From Parasponia andersonii (Eukaryota; Streptophyta; Magnoliopsida; Rosales; Cannabaceae): a stretch of DNA of 64,000 nucleotides. Shown here piece by piece: positions 1-10,735 of this stretch (positions are counted from its first letter, which is position 1; each line of letters opens with the position of its first letter). The notes beneath the pieces were generated by a model, which did no database searches, was not told where the DNA came from, and saw only the letters and a list, made by a program, of their open reading frames with translations. The stretch covers positions 276,298-340,297 of the forward strand of contig JXTB01000210.1 in NCBI GenBank assembly GCA_002914805.1, given 5' to 3'. A program made the translations under genes and the position numbers.

Positions 1-296
1 TTTTTTTTTTCAGAAAACAAAGAAAGAAAAATTATGGCTGGATGGAGATTAAATCTTAGGTATTTTGCTTTAAAATATTTATTCATCGGGGGTCTACAAA
101 TATCTGTGGCTAATATTAGCTGACCCTCGTGCGTATATATACATGCTAACCTAAAGTACTATATATTTTCTTTTTGTAACCGTCTTTGTGTGTTTTTCAA
201 TTTTTTTCATTATTTATTATAATTTAAATTTTTACTATTTACACAAAAGGTTTAAAAAATTATGGTTAGTTAACTACAATATTTAAGGGTGGCTTA
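1..296. other. Intergenic flank, no gene seen
   Basis: AT-rich DNA with short homopolymer runs. No ORF or repeat structure is recognisable. It ends at the TTA (294-296) that forms the left target-site duplication of the Harbinger element. Confidence 0.6.
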
Positions 297-537
297 CAGC
301 CTGTTTGGCTTCAACACTAAAAAACAGTTTTTTGTTCTAAAAAATAGAAAACAATTCTCAAAACAAAAAACAAAGGTGTTTGGCTTTGTTTCTAGGAAAC
401 AATTTTTAAAAGTTGAGTTACAAAAAACAGGAAAAACAGAGAACACCTAAAAGTTATTTTCATTTGTTCTCAGGAAACAATGAAATAAGAGAGCTTTTTT
501 TTCACGATCTCGTTCTCACTTCGTTTTATAGCTTGGT

Positions 538-660
538 TGTCCTCAGCTTCGGCGACCTGATCCTCTTGTCGTCCTCAGCTCCGGCTGCCTGAGCTCCCTG
601 TCGTCCTCAGCTCCGACTGCCACAGTTTCATCGTCCACAGATCTGGCAGCCACAGTCGTC
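538..660 (+). repeat. Imperfect ~30-bp tandem repeat in the Harbinger 5' region
   Basis: Three to four diverged units built around gtcctcagctccg..ctgcc (starting near 538, 567, 599 and 631), each about 25-32 bp. It is GC-richer than its surroundings and lies between the left TIR and ORF1, probably in the 5' untranslated or subterminal region of the element. Confidence 0.6.
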
Positions 661-1838
661 CACCTACATCATCCTTACGTACTTCACTTTCCTCTGTCTT
701 CTTTCCTTCATTTTGTTTACTTTGTCTCGACTCTTGCACTTTCAATGAAAGAGAAGATTAAGGTCAATTGTTTGTGTATTTATGTTGTTGGAGGTTATTG
801 TTCTTGTTGGTTATTTGGTTAGATATAGATGAAAATGGATTCTTGGGATCTCTGGATTGTTCATTGGATCATTATGTGGCTTGTGATTTTATTTACGTAA
901 TTTTTTTTTATATGGGTTGCCCTATAAAAGCTCTTTTGATCTGATTATATGTGATGAGAGATAGTTGATTGAAGAATGTATACCAAGTGTTTGGTGAAAT
1001 GTTACAGTGAATATTTGAGTGTACTTTTAATGTTCTTTTTTTTTTTAAATGATTTTTGTTGTCCCTAGTCTTTGTTCAGGTATCAACTTTAGTCCTAGAT
1101 AGAAAACATAAAGACTTCAGGGACAATAAACAATACAAATGAGAGTTTTAAGAACAAAATCTGAAGTAGTGTCAAACTTCAAAAACTATTTATATGATTG
1201 AATCCAAAACAATAATGTTACCGAGCGAGGCCTAGTGTCACTGAGTTCAATCTAGAGAACTTTCACCTGGGTTGAAGTTGTTTGTGGCATTCATGATTTC
1301 TGCTCTGTACTAGTTAATTTAGTAGATAAATTTTGATAGAGGTGCTCTCTAGTTTGTTGTACATTTCAGAGAAAAATAAAATATTTGGCCACTTAGTGTG
1401 ACCAGTCTATGCCTGCAACCATATTTGGCCACTTAGTTTGAATATAGGGTCGACCTAAATAAAAGTTTACAGTCAAATAACATCATGTAGTACTGAAGAG
1501 GCAACCTATTTTGGTGAAAGCAATTAATTAACATGCATGATTCGACAGGTGATGGTTCTAGAAGCCTTAAGGCTTATCCAGTCTTGTTCAAACCTCAACT
1601 TATCCCCTTACATATGTCCGCTGTCCACTTCCAAATTGAACACTACTTTATAATCATAGGACCCTGAAAGTCATTATTATTGAACACTATTTTACTACTT
1701 GTGTTATAACACTATTCCATGGGTGATTATTCGGGTAGATTTTGGAACAATAAATAATATTGAAATATTTCATGTATTGTCTATATTTGTTTGTTTGAAA
1801 TATTGAATTTTTTTGGTTTAAGTGCTAGATTTTGGAAT

Positions 1839-2862
1839 ATGGCGAATGAGGTTACTGAACTTGATGATGCATGCTTATGGGGTCCAACAGTGGAAAAGAT
1901 TTTAATTGATATCATGATTGAAGAAGTCAATACCGAAAATATGAGAAATGGACAGTTTAACTCAAACACATGGTCAAAAATTCTTGAAAAGTTACAAAGT
2001 CAAAGTAAGCGCATGTTCTCAATGAAACAAATTAAGCAGAAATACAATGGATTACGCACTAAGTATCGTGAGTTTACCGAACTATTGAAACAAACTGGTT
2101 TTGGATGGGATCGTGAGACCAATACTGTGACTGCTACTGAGGAAATATGGCAGAACTATTTAAGGGTAAGAGTATGTTACGTATATATTCAGGAAACTCT
2201 AGTTGTATCTGTTATTTATTTGAAGAATTACACTTTGACTAAATTGGACGATAAAATTAGTTCTCTTTTTCTTTTAGGCACACCCGAAGGCATCGCAGTA
2301 TCGCAAGAAAGGGTGTGATCACTTTATTCTATTAGAACTTATTTTTAATAAGCCAACTGCTACTGGCTCGTTTCACCGAGTTGCTGGTGAAGGCCCACCT
2401 AATACAGATGATGAGAGAGAATTGGAGGGTGAATTTGGTCAGAAAGATATTCGTAACAATGATGATCATGATAGTACTAGTTGCACAGGTGCTCGCCTTA
2501 TGGATGAAGTTTTTAATCGCTCATCAAAACATTCTGAAACAACTAGTGCAGAGCGAAGATCTAAAAAGAATAGATCACAACAAATGACCAATGCACTTCT
2601 TGCATGGACTGAGGTAGCTAAAATTAAGACTAATGCTTGTTTAGCTAAGGCTGAAAAATACAAGAAGAGTCCTAATGCAGAGGGTAATAGCCAAAAGGAA
2701 GAATTTTCTCCTACGAAGTGTGTGCAAATCATTGAAAGAATGGAAGGAATTGATGATGATGTAAACATGAAAGCAGTTGAGAAGTTTAAGGATCCCGACT
2801 GGAGAGAAATCTTTGTTAATATGTCTACTCTTAGAAAGAGGGCTTGGTTGGATAGGCTTTGA
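1839..2862 (+). CDS. Harbinger ORF1: Myb/SANT-like DNA-binding protein (2 exons, 303 aa)
   Basis: In PIF/Harbinger elements this protein helps the transposase bind the terminal repeats and enter the nucleus. Exons are 1839-2165 and 2278-2862, joined in phase 0 with GT at 2166 and AG at 2276-2277; the coding length is 912 nt including the stop. The start is the ATG opening MANEVTELDD. A trihelix-type Myb/SANT-like domain fills about residues 8-140: a W near WSKILEKL, the segment IKQKYNGLRTKYREF, then across the splice HPKASQYRKKG and LELIFNKPTATG, which are family hallmarks. The C-terminal half is Lys/Glu-rich, with DPDWREIFVNM near the end, and is probably helical. No stop or frameshift is visible. 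A read-through of the first exon extends into the intron to 2318 and is not needed. The same domain also occurs in host trihelix-like genes, but the TIR context assigns it to the transposon. Confidence 0.85.
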
Positions 2863-3056
2863 GTATGTCATCCTAGTATCTAATAGGTTTTAAAGATTAG
2901 TATAATATTTGATAGACACAGAATATTAAAGTTGTTATGTTGTTTAAAGTCTATTGCTGGTATCTACTATGTGCTTAAAATTATTATAGTATTTGAGAAA
3001 TATGAAATATCAAAATTTCTATGTGTTTAAAGTCTATAATTTTGCTAAGTTTAATT

Positions 3057-3081
3057 CTATATATATATATATATATATATT
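3057..3081. repeat. (AT)n microsatellite
   Basis: Uninterrupted AT dinucleotides between ORF1 and the transposase gene of the Harbinger element. Confidence 0.85.
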
Positions 3082-3147
3082 CTCTTTTGTGTCCTTCAAA
3101 TTTTAAATATGTATGTTGATAATATTTGCAGGACTAGAACGAATCAA

Positions 3148-4517
3148 ATGGATGATTCTAGTTCATCTTCTTCAAGTAATGATTTTGATGACTTTGCACA
3201 TTTCATGATGCTTATGTTATTAGGTGAATACGATGAAATGTTTATTGAAAAAATACCTCAAAGAACATCAATTTTAAGCGGTGAAGCTTTTGTGAGAGAG
3301 TTATTAGATGGTCATGAGAGAATATGTTATGAGTTGTTGCGAATGGATAGAAACATATTTCTTGAGCTTTGTGCTCTTTAAAACAAAATGGGTAGACACA
3401 CGAGAGATTAAAGTTGAAGAACCAGTTGCTATTTTTCTCATAATTATTGGTCAAAATATGGGAATGAGACTTGTAGCAGATCGATTTCAACATTCCCTTG
3501 AGACAATTGATAGACACTTCCACTTAACTTTGAAGGCAATATGTAGGTTGGGGAAAAATATAATTCGTCCAACTCAGGCTCCATTACCTTCTCACATTGT
3601 CAACTCCTCAAAATATAATCTATGGTTTCCGGTAATCCATTACACTAAAGATAATTTAGTGAAAATTATATTGTTATTTTTGGAATATAATTTTTATTAA
3701 ATTTTAATATTTTCTTGTATAAAAAATGTATTGGTACAATCGATGGCACATATGTCAGTGCATGTGTTCCTGCAGATAAGCAAGTTAGTTACAGAGGTCG
3801 AAAAAATATAATTACACAAAATGTTTTATGTGCATGTAGCTTTGATATATTCTTCACTTTTGTGTATGCTGGTTGGGAAGGTATTGCAAATTATTCTAGA
3901 GTATTTTTAAATGTAATTACAAGGCCTGAAAATAAATTTCCATTTCCTAATGAAGGTATTGAAATCTTTCAATTGAATTCTTATTTTCTATTTTTTGTTA
4001 TAGTGCAAATGATGAAACTAACTCCTATTTTCAACACGTCTTACTTTGAGTAGGTGAATACTATGTTGTAGATTCTGGATTTCTGTGCACTCAGGATTTT
4101 CCTCCCCCACATCATGGTAAAAAATATCACTGGCAAGAATATAGTGGTAGAGGTCAACAACCACGTGGTGTTAAAGAACTATTCAACTATAGGCATTCTT
4201 CTCTAAGGAATGTAATCAAATGTTGTTTTGGTGTGTTAAAAGCACGATTTCTAATTTTGAAAATGATGCCATCTTACAAATTGAGTCGACAACCCTTGAT
4301 AGTTATTGCTTGTTGTACTCTTCATAATTTTATTCGTCAACGAACAAGATATAACTTTATGTTTAGAAAATGGGAAGAAAAAGATCTAGAGAATAATAAC
4401 AACAATGAAAACAGCGAAGAGACTAGTTCTAGTGAGCCAAGATATTCAGTGAATTTGTCAGATGAATCAGCAGCAGCTATGGCATCTTGTCGTGATCATA
4501 TTTCTCAAGCTATATAG
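3148..4517 (+). pseudogene. Harbinger DDE transposase (ALP1/HARBI1-like), inactivated
   Basis: Remnant of the DDE_Tnp_4 nuclease that cuts and pastes PIF/Harbinger elements. The likely start is the ATG at 3148, just after an AG at 3131-3132 that could end a leader intron. Exon-like pieces are 3148-3631, about 3721-3955 and 4054-4517 (intron 3956-4053, GT..AG, phase 1). Recognisable stretches are an N-terminal Ser/Asp-rich region, VEEPVAIFL, CIGTIDGTYVSA, YAGWEGIANYSRV, GEYYVVDSGF, SSLRNVIKCCFGVLKARF and CCTLHNFIRQ. Damage: one extra T near 3379 gives an in-frame TAA at 3379-3381; no AG lies between 3660 and the second exon, so the first intron has lost its acceptor; the second catalytic Asp is Tyr (TAT, 3892-3894); the catalytic Glu is Lys (AAA, 4218-4220). 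The first Asp (3742-3744) is kept. It is homologous to the host gene ALP1, but the context is transposon. Confidence 0.88.
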
Positions 4518-5043
4518 ATCAACTATAATAATAGGAATTAGTTAGGTATATCGCATATTAACAATTAATATTTGATCATTTTTGTTTGGATATCGCATAG
4601 AGTAATGAGTGTATTTCAATCACGTTAATGAAGTAACTACTTTAAAGTTTATTTTATTGTTGAAAATTTAAATAAAGTATTATTTGTTATATTGATTTGT
4701 CTTTTTCACAGAATTAAAATTAGTTTGTTATAATTAAAAAAATAAGGTTCAATAAGGAGAAAATTAGTTTGGTATAATTATTTGAGGTTGCAATTTTTTT
4801 ATTGTAATTTTGGACAATATTTCTTAATTTTTTTGCCAAAAAAAAGTGTTTTTTAAAAAACTAGAGTTGTTTTTTTGCTATCCAAACATATTTTCTATTT
4901 TTCGTTTTCTAAAAACTATTTTCAGAAAATATTTGCCAAATACCTTTTATTTTCTGAAAATATTATAAAACAATTTTTGTTTTTATTTCTGAAAACACAA
5001 TTCTGAAAACAAAAAATAGAAAACAATGCCAAACAGCCTCTTA

Positions 5044-6991
5044 ATTTTCCCTCTCTTTGTTCTCTATACTTCTTGAATTTCACTGTTGGGGATGAAGCAG
5101 AGGATAGCTCAACTAGAGCACAAAGAGAGGGAATTTTTGATAGCTACTTTTGATTACGGTTGGTGATTATGGTTGGGAGACTGTTCTCTCTAAACTCAAG
5201 GTGAAGAAAGATTGTATATACATGAACGCGCGTTGGCCTAGAGTTGGAAAGTAGCCTTTTAAATAATTGTTGTGCTTTCTTTTCTTTTCTTTTCATTTAA
5301 TTTTTCTTTGTTTCTTTTCTTTTAAAGAACAACTTTCGGTTTGGTAATTACTGAGAAAATACTAAAAACAATAACATATAGAAATAAGATAATGAAACAA
5401 ATCGGTAAAATAACGCAAATTAAGTAATAAATTGAGACATTATCCATCCCGCTGGATAGTTCACGAATTAATTCATGTCATTGCTGGTCTCACTTTTAAA
5501 GGGAGAAATAGACTGTCCAAAGCAAAATGGTAACTTATAGCAATATTATATATGTATATATATAAATATATATTTTTACTTTGGGGAGTTAGGACATTAA
5601 AAGGAAATACAGTGATAAGTTATAACCAGGTTAAGTCTGCAAACCCTTATGATAATATTATTCGCATAGTGAAGAATTATAAGAATTCAGAGCTTAATTT
5701 TTTTTTTTTAAAAAAAAAAAAGAAAAGAAAAGAAGGTATATGTGTATGACCTGGACCTTATAAAAATATGGATATTGGTAGTGACCAATGCATATAATTA
5801 ATATCTATTAACCACACTCTACTTTCAATAATCAGTATATACTTCTAACGAAACATCAACTAAAATCTAAAGTCATCCTCATAGTACGTTACCACTAAAC
5901 ATTAAAAGAAACAACTAAAATGAAAAACCAGTTGATCATCGTCTGTTAATAGGTTTTTCTATTAATAAAATTAAAAGTAAAAAAGGTTCCAATGTTGGGA
6001 GTTAATGATTTTTGATGAGCCAACTCCGCGGAAGACATATTGTCTTTCACGTCTTTCTAGCTAGTCCTCTGATATATTGCCTCAGCCCTCAGTACAAGCT
6101 TTTAAATTAATATTATCAAGGACCTCCATGGATAAGCACTACTCTCACTTTGACTTGTTTGCATATATTTCCTTTTCCAATAAGTTTAAATATTTCAGAT
6201 TATTCTCTCCCAAAAGAAATTCATCCAGCCACCAGTTATAGCTGAGCAAGCACCTCTGTCTTTCCTGACTTAAATGTGAACCAAAGCGTCATGTCTGGGC
6301 TCCAAATTGATCATCTTCGACATTGGATGAGGAAAATACTGCAACAATTATAAAAGTAAACAAAATCCGTACATTAATTTTCTGCCTTTGATTCTAACCG
6401 ACAAAGATACTAATCAATATTTTTAAAAAATAAATTAAAGGCAAAACAAAATTGAAAACTTTTGGAAATTGGCTAGCAGGTAGAGTACTGTGATCATCGC
6501 TTTCTTTCTTTAATTTTGTTTATCTCCTCTATTTTTCAGCCACGTATAACTAATAACAAGAGTAAAGACTAGTTCAAACTTCAGACAAAAATATTACTTG
6601 AGAGTGAGGGGAAAATAGCTAAATTATTATAAGACTAATGACATTGTTTATTGTAATTGACAAATTAAAATTTGCAAGAGATAACCTTGTTAAGGGCAAA
6701 AAATTAAAAATGTTTGGTACTTAGTAGATAAATTAATTGGTGTGAATTCTCGTTTTTATTTTTTAACTGTAGGATAATAATAACAAATAAGATATGCAAT
6801 ATATAAGGTTACAATCGTTTATAATAAACTTTAAATCAAAATTAAAGTTACCAAAAATTGTTTTGCTCCAAACTTGAGCAGAATTTCAATAGCACTTCAA
6901 ATCAATTATTTCTGAAAAATAAAAAATTGTTAATCATCAAGACCCTGTATATCACACAGAGTTCTTAAAACTGATTCACTCCTTCCGTTGA
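5044..6991. other. Intergenic DNA, no gene seen
   Basis: AT-rich sequence with pyrimidine and purine runs (5271-5330 CT-rich, 5698-5735 T-run then A/G-run) and a short TA-rich tract near 5546-5575. A 65-codon ORF at 5552-5749 is low complexity and resembles nothing. No splice-compatible coding structure is visible. Confidence 0.55.
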
Positions 6992-7858
6992 TGTTGGAGA
7001 ATTTTACAAGCGATAGTTTCTCAGAATATAACGAGGAAGAGCAGTAAGTAAATCACCAACACTTCCTTTCTAGGAACTAGTTTGTTATAAACTCTAACAC
7101 ACTAGGAGATCTAGCTATAAAATTCTTAAATACTCAAAAAAAAAACTATAGCTAGAAAATTGAAGAACTCAAAAACTCTTGAAAAATAAAACTACAGAGT
7201 TTGAAAGAGAACGATAGAGAGAAATCAGAGAGAAAAGCTTTTGATTTAGTGTGTGAGATGAGGAGGAGCTCTCCTTTTATATAGCTATTGGAATGGAAGG
7301 TTACACATTGTTGTTTTCAATTGAAGTAATACTCATAAAGCCAAACAGGGCTATTAAAAAGCCAAAAACAACTAAGGTTCAATTATTAAACCTAGTTGTT
7401 TTCTAAAACTCTTGAAAGTTAAAACTAGAGAGTTTGAGAGAGAACAATAAAGAGAAATCAGAGAGAAAAGCTTGCGCCTGTGAAAGAATCTATGGTAATT
7501 ATTCTTACCACCGTCACAAAACATGTCCTTATATAAATCGCTAGGAATAAGCTTCTCCCACTAGTGTGAGACTTTTTTATTTTCCTTTCTTTTTTCCAAT
7601 TCTAATAGTGTATTTTTAAGCAATAATTTCTCATTTATCTTTGTATCATTTTAAGTATATAAATATACGAAATTGATGCCTGTGCAGAGAAGAATAAGAA
7701 TTCACTGCGACCTTCTACTAATAAGAAGTGAGTCCTACGCAATTTTTAGCTTCAAAATAGTTCGTGAAAATTAGTATTATATCACATTTTGAATTCACAA
7801 AACACTTGGGCTTTTAAGCGAAAGCTAAGCCCAATTTTGTATTACTCATTTTCTAACA
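6992..7858 (-). repeat. LTR-like block, possible solo or chimeric LTR
   Basis: Read on the minus strand it begins TGTTAGAAAATGAG (7858 downward) and ends TTCTCCAACA (6992), a TG..CA-type inverted terminus. It carries two TATA-like boxes (TTTATATAAGG near 7530 and CTATATAAAAGG near 7278). Each is followed by a related ~70-bp stretch (about 7405-7473 and 7172-7240) rich in TCTCTCTGATTTCTC. The doubled promoter-plus-leader layout suggests two related LTR pieces or an internal duplication. The flanking 5-mers (gttga, ttaac) do not match, so no target-site duplication supports the ends. The LTR call is inference. Confidence 0.4.
7172..7473. repeat. Pair of ~70-bp direct repeats
   Basis: Copies at about 7172-7240 and 7405-7473 share aaaactcttgaaa, a gagagtttgagagagaac-like core and gagagaaaagctt with few mismatches. 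They lie about 233 bp apart inside the LTR-like block. Confidence 0.7.
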
Positions 7859-8021
7859 TTAACCTTATACATAACAAGAAACAAATTCTTGTTAGCACGT
7901 TAGAAAGAAAATAAATATTTTTAAGAGCTCGAAAAAAAAACGATAACATATAACATAAAATTAACTAGTGATCAAATGAAAAAAGAAAAATTTAAAAGAG
8001 ATCGTATACCAATTAAGCTTA

Positions 8022-8272
8022 GGGCATGTTCATGTTTACTAATCACTAATGAAAAGAAAAGGAAAATGAATAAGTTTAAAGTGGAATAAGAAGCAATCAA
8101 AAATGGAATTATTTTTTGTAAAATTCAACTAAATATGTAAAAGATTCCTAAAATAACACGCTTTAAATAGATAAGTAACTACAAATAAATAAATATATAA
8201 ATAGAAGGAAAATGAATCATTCTTCCTACAATTTTCATTCCCTTTTCAATCCATTAGTAAACATGACCTCAA
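8022..8272. mobile_element. Tourist-like MITE (251 bp)
   Basis: Flanked by TTA at 8019-8021 and 8273-8275. The left end reads gggcatgttcatgtttacta and the inverted right end ttgaggtcatgtttactaat, so about 14 bp (tcatgtttactaat) match exactly, with an indel outside that core. There is no coding capacity. The TTA target and GGGCATGTT-like terminus place it with PIF/Harbinger-derived MITEs, possibly served by elements like the one at 297-5040, although the termini are not identical. Confidence 0.65.
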
Positions 8273-8275
8273 TTA

Positions 8276-9129
8276 GTGGAATCTCACCGGAAGGACTTAG
8301 GAATGAAAATAGCTTTATTGGTACTACTGCCTTGTGCAAACATCATTATACTAGGCAGAGAGTAAAGAAATTAAGGGAGTAAAAGATATTATGCAATGAA
8401 ACAAAATGAGTATTAATATATAGCAATTGCTAGCGTACGTTAATATTGATTTACAGTTTAATGTATCCGTTTCTACTTTTTTGAAAACGGTTTTTCAACG
8501 CTGGATTTGGGAACTAGGACATAGTAGATGGCTTACAGAATATGTCTATTAATCAAATTCCATATTTATTTTCTTCAATTCTTTATTTTTTTAAAAAAAG
8601 AAAAAGAAAAATCATTTTTCTTTACAGTTACCATGCACCATGCGCCATCAGAAATCTTCACTAGCGGCTAATTTTTCATCAATGTATGACTTGATAACTA
8701 TTGTCAAAATGGCAAATTCCATTTCTCAAAAAGCAAACCCATTTGAGGAACTCCTTGTACATAGTTCATAATTCTTTACTCAATAATTCCTTAAATATAT
8801 CAACAACCGGATTGGCTCAATTTTTTGGACGCCAAACCCAGTAGGTCGGTAAAGAGAAACGGTGTATATATATATCTGAAAATCTTTTCTTCACACGCAT
8901 ACTCTAATGGCAAACCATACATTCTCTAATATACACAGTCTTGAGTTCAAATCCCAAGTAAAAACAAAAATTACAAATAAGTACCTCAAGATGTGACACT
9001 ATAAGTTATTATTGAAGAAAAAAAGGGCAAGTGCAATTAATATAACTAGTGGAAATTACGTTGACTGGAGTCAACTAGCAGAAGAAGCGGATTGTGAAAG
9101 AAGAAAAGTGGTATACAATTTCATGCTTT
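8276..9129. other. Intergenic DNA, no gene seen
   Basis: AT-rich. A short segment near 8895-8965 has tRNA-promoter-like pieces (tggcaaacca, gttcaaatccc), but I cannot support a SINE. A 69-codon ORF starting at 9012 runs antisense into the gypsy remnant and is not considered coding. Confidence 0.5.
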
Positions 9130-10575
9130 TAAGTTGCATTTTCACTCAAACCCACTTGGTGTCGTGGCATTCTTCGATAAGTTTACGCCACAAGTTTCCC
9201 CACTTTGGCATATATAGATAATTCTCTTTTGTGTAAAGGAAGTGATTTCTATCCAAAATCTTCTTATCTTGCTAAGTTGACAAGGCTCCTGGCCACATAA
9301 TCATGCTGCAATATTTCCTTAATGCAGTCTGAGAAAGGACTCTCATGTTTACTAATGATAGCAATTTTAGCCTTTTATGCGCATTGGCCACAATATTCAT
9401 TTTTCCTAACTTATACTCCGAGTTATAGTCAAATTCGACCAAGAGGTCTTACCATTTTGCTTGCTTGGGAGATGACTTCTTCTGAGTCTAGGAGTAGCTC
9501 ATAGCAATGTTGTTGGTCATGACGATGAAATGTGAGCCCAAAAGGTAGTGTCTTCACACACAAAGACAATGAACCACTATAGTCATCTCTTTCTCTTGGA
9601 TCATGAAACGACGTTCAGTGTTCAGTGTCATGGGATATCCTTCTTACATAAAAACTCCACCTATAAAGAAATTCAAAGTATCAATGTGCACTTCAAATGG
9701 CTTAGTATGGTCTGGTAAGCACATCACTAGCTCTTTTACTATAACCTTCTTCAAATCATTAAAGTCATCTTGATATGTCTGAGACCACTTCCATGTCTTA
9801 TTATTCTTTAGAAATTCTGCCAAAGGTGCAGTTTTTACTGAATAGCTCTTGATAAAGTAACAGTATTAGTTGACGAGGCCTAAGAAAGACTTCAATTCGT
9901 GTATCTTGGTAGGCGACTCCCAACTTTGAATAGTGTGCACTGTAACTTCATCTATCGTGAATTTCCCATCCTTAATATTGTGCTTTAAGAAAATAACCTC
10001 ATCCAAGGTAAATGAGCATTTCTCCCTCTAGACATATAGGTCATTCACATTTAGAACTTGGAAAACTTACCTTAAATGTTCTAAGTGCTCTTTAAGGGTG
10101 TTGCTATACACCACGATGTCATCTAAGTATAACACCATAAATTGATGGAGGAAGGGGTAGAAGAGCTTATTTATCAAGGTAATAAAGGTAGTAGGTGTAT
10201 TAGATAGCATAAAAGGCGTAACTAAAATTCATAGGAATTGTACCTTATCACACATACGGTTTTGCGCTCATCACCTTTAGATATACACACTTGGTAATAC
10301 CTTGAATGCAAATCTAGCTTTGAAAGGACATGTGCCTTGCCGAGTTAATTAAACAAGTTTGGGATAAAAGGAATGAGATATTTTGTCTTTATAGTCACCT
10401 TGTTGAGTGTCTAATAGTCTATGCACATGTGCAACAACCCATCCTTCTTATTTGGAAGAGTATCAGAGCACTATATAGAGCTTTGGAATGTCTAATGTAG
10501 CCAACATCAAGAAACTCTTTCAATTGTTTCTTCAACCCCTCTAATTCTGGTGGCGGCATATGGTATGGACGAAAA
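9130..10575 (-). pseudogene. Ty3/gypsy pol remnant: RT, RNase H, start of integrase
   Basis: Reading the minus strand from 10575 downward gives decayed but ordered pol domains: PYHMPPPELEGLKKQLKEFL at the RT N-terminus, MCIDY.TLNKVT, the catalytic QFMVLYLDDIVVYSNT (near 10110-10150), then FNDLKKVIVKEL and LPDHTKPFEVHIDTLNFFIGG of the RNase H region. MTIVVHCLCV.RHYLLGSHF and KMNIVANAHKR follow. Last comes an integrase H2C2 zinc-binding segment (LYMPKWGNLWRKLIEECHDT, near 9150-9215). Stops and frameshifts interrupt every domain and no LTRs were found, so it is a dead internal fragment. The wording resembles chromoviruses, but I cannot fix the lineage by eye. The RT end abuts the tandem repeat at 10581. 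Confidence 0.85.
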
Positions 10576-10580
10576 CCAGT

Positions 10581-10735
10581 GATCGGTAACTAGTTTTCGA
10601 GCACTGATAACGAATAACTAAAGGTATTTATAAATGATCGGTAACTAGTTTTCGAGCACTGATAACGAATAACTAAAGGTATTTATATATGTTATATAAT
10701 TGGTAACTAGTTTTCAGACATTAGTAATTAGTAAT
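10581..10735. repeat. 55-bp tandem repeat, two full copies plus a partial
   Basis: Units starting gatcggtaactagttttcga at 10581 and 10636 are virtually identical. A third, diverged partial unit (ttggtaactagttttcagac) starts near 10700. It begins immediately beyond the break in the gypsy RT, so it probably marks the rearrangement junction. Confidence 0.8.

Larger units (their letters stand above)
297..5040 (+). mobile_element. PIF/Harbinger DNA transposon, full length, non-functional transposase
   Basis: A 4.74-kb element bounded by TTA at 294-296 and 5041-5043, the 3-bp target site typical of PIF/Harbinger. The left end (cagcctgtttggc) and the inverted right end (gaggctgtttggc) agree at 11 of 13 positions and resemble the family's GGCCTGTTTGG termini. 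Subterminal regions on both sides are rich in related A/T runs built from aaaaca and gaaaac. Inside are the two genes expected of an autonomous copy, both on the plus strand: a Myb/SANT-like ORF1 (1839-2862) and a DDE transposase (3148-4517). ORF1 is open, but the transposase carries several inactivating changes, so this copy could move only with help in trans. Boundaries and family are clear from the sequence; mobility status is inference. Confidence 0.9.

Noticed and set aside
8890..8970. SINE or tRNA-like promoter (tggcaaacca and gttcaaatccc)
   Set aside because: Only weak A-box/B-box resemblance; no tRNA fold, poly-A tail or duplication seen. Similar phrases near 11800, 54230 and 61730 are equally weak.
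9012..9504. Plus-strand ORFs of 69 and 60 codons
   Set aside because: They lie antisense to the recognisable gypsy integrase and RNase H remnant.
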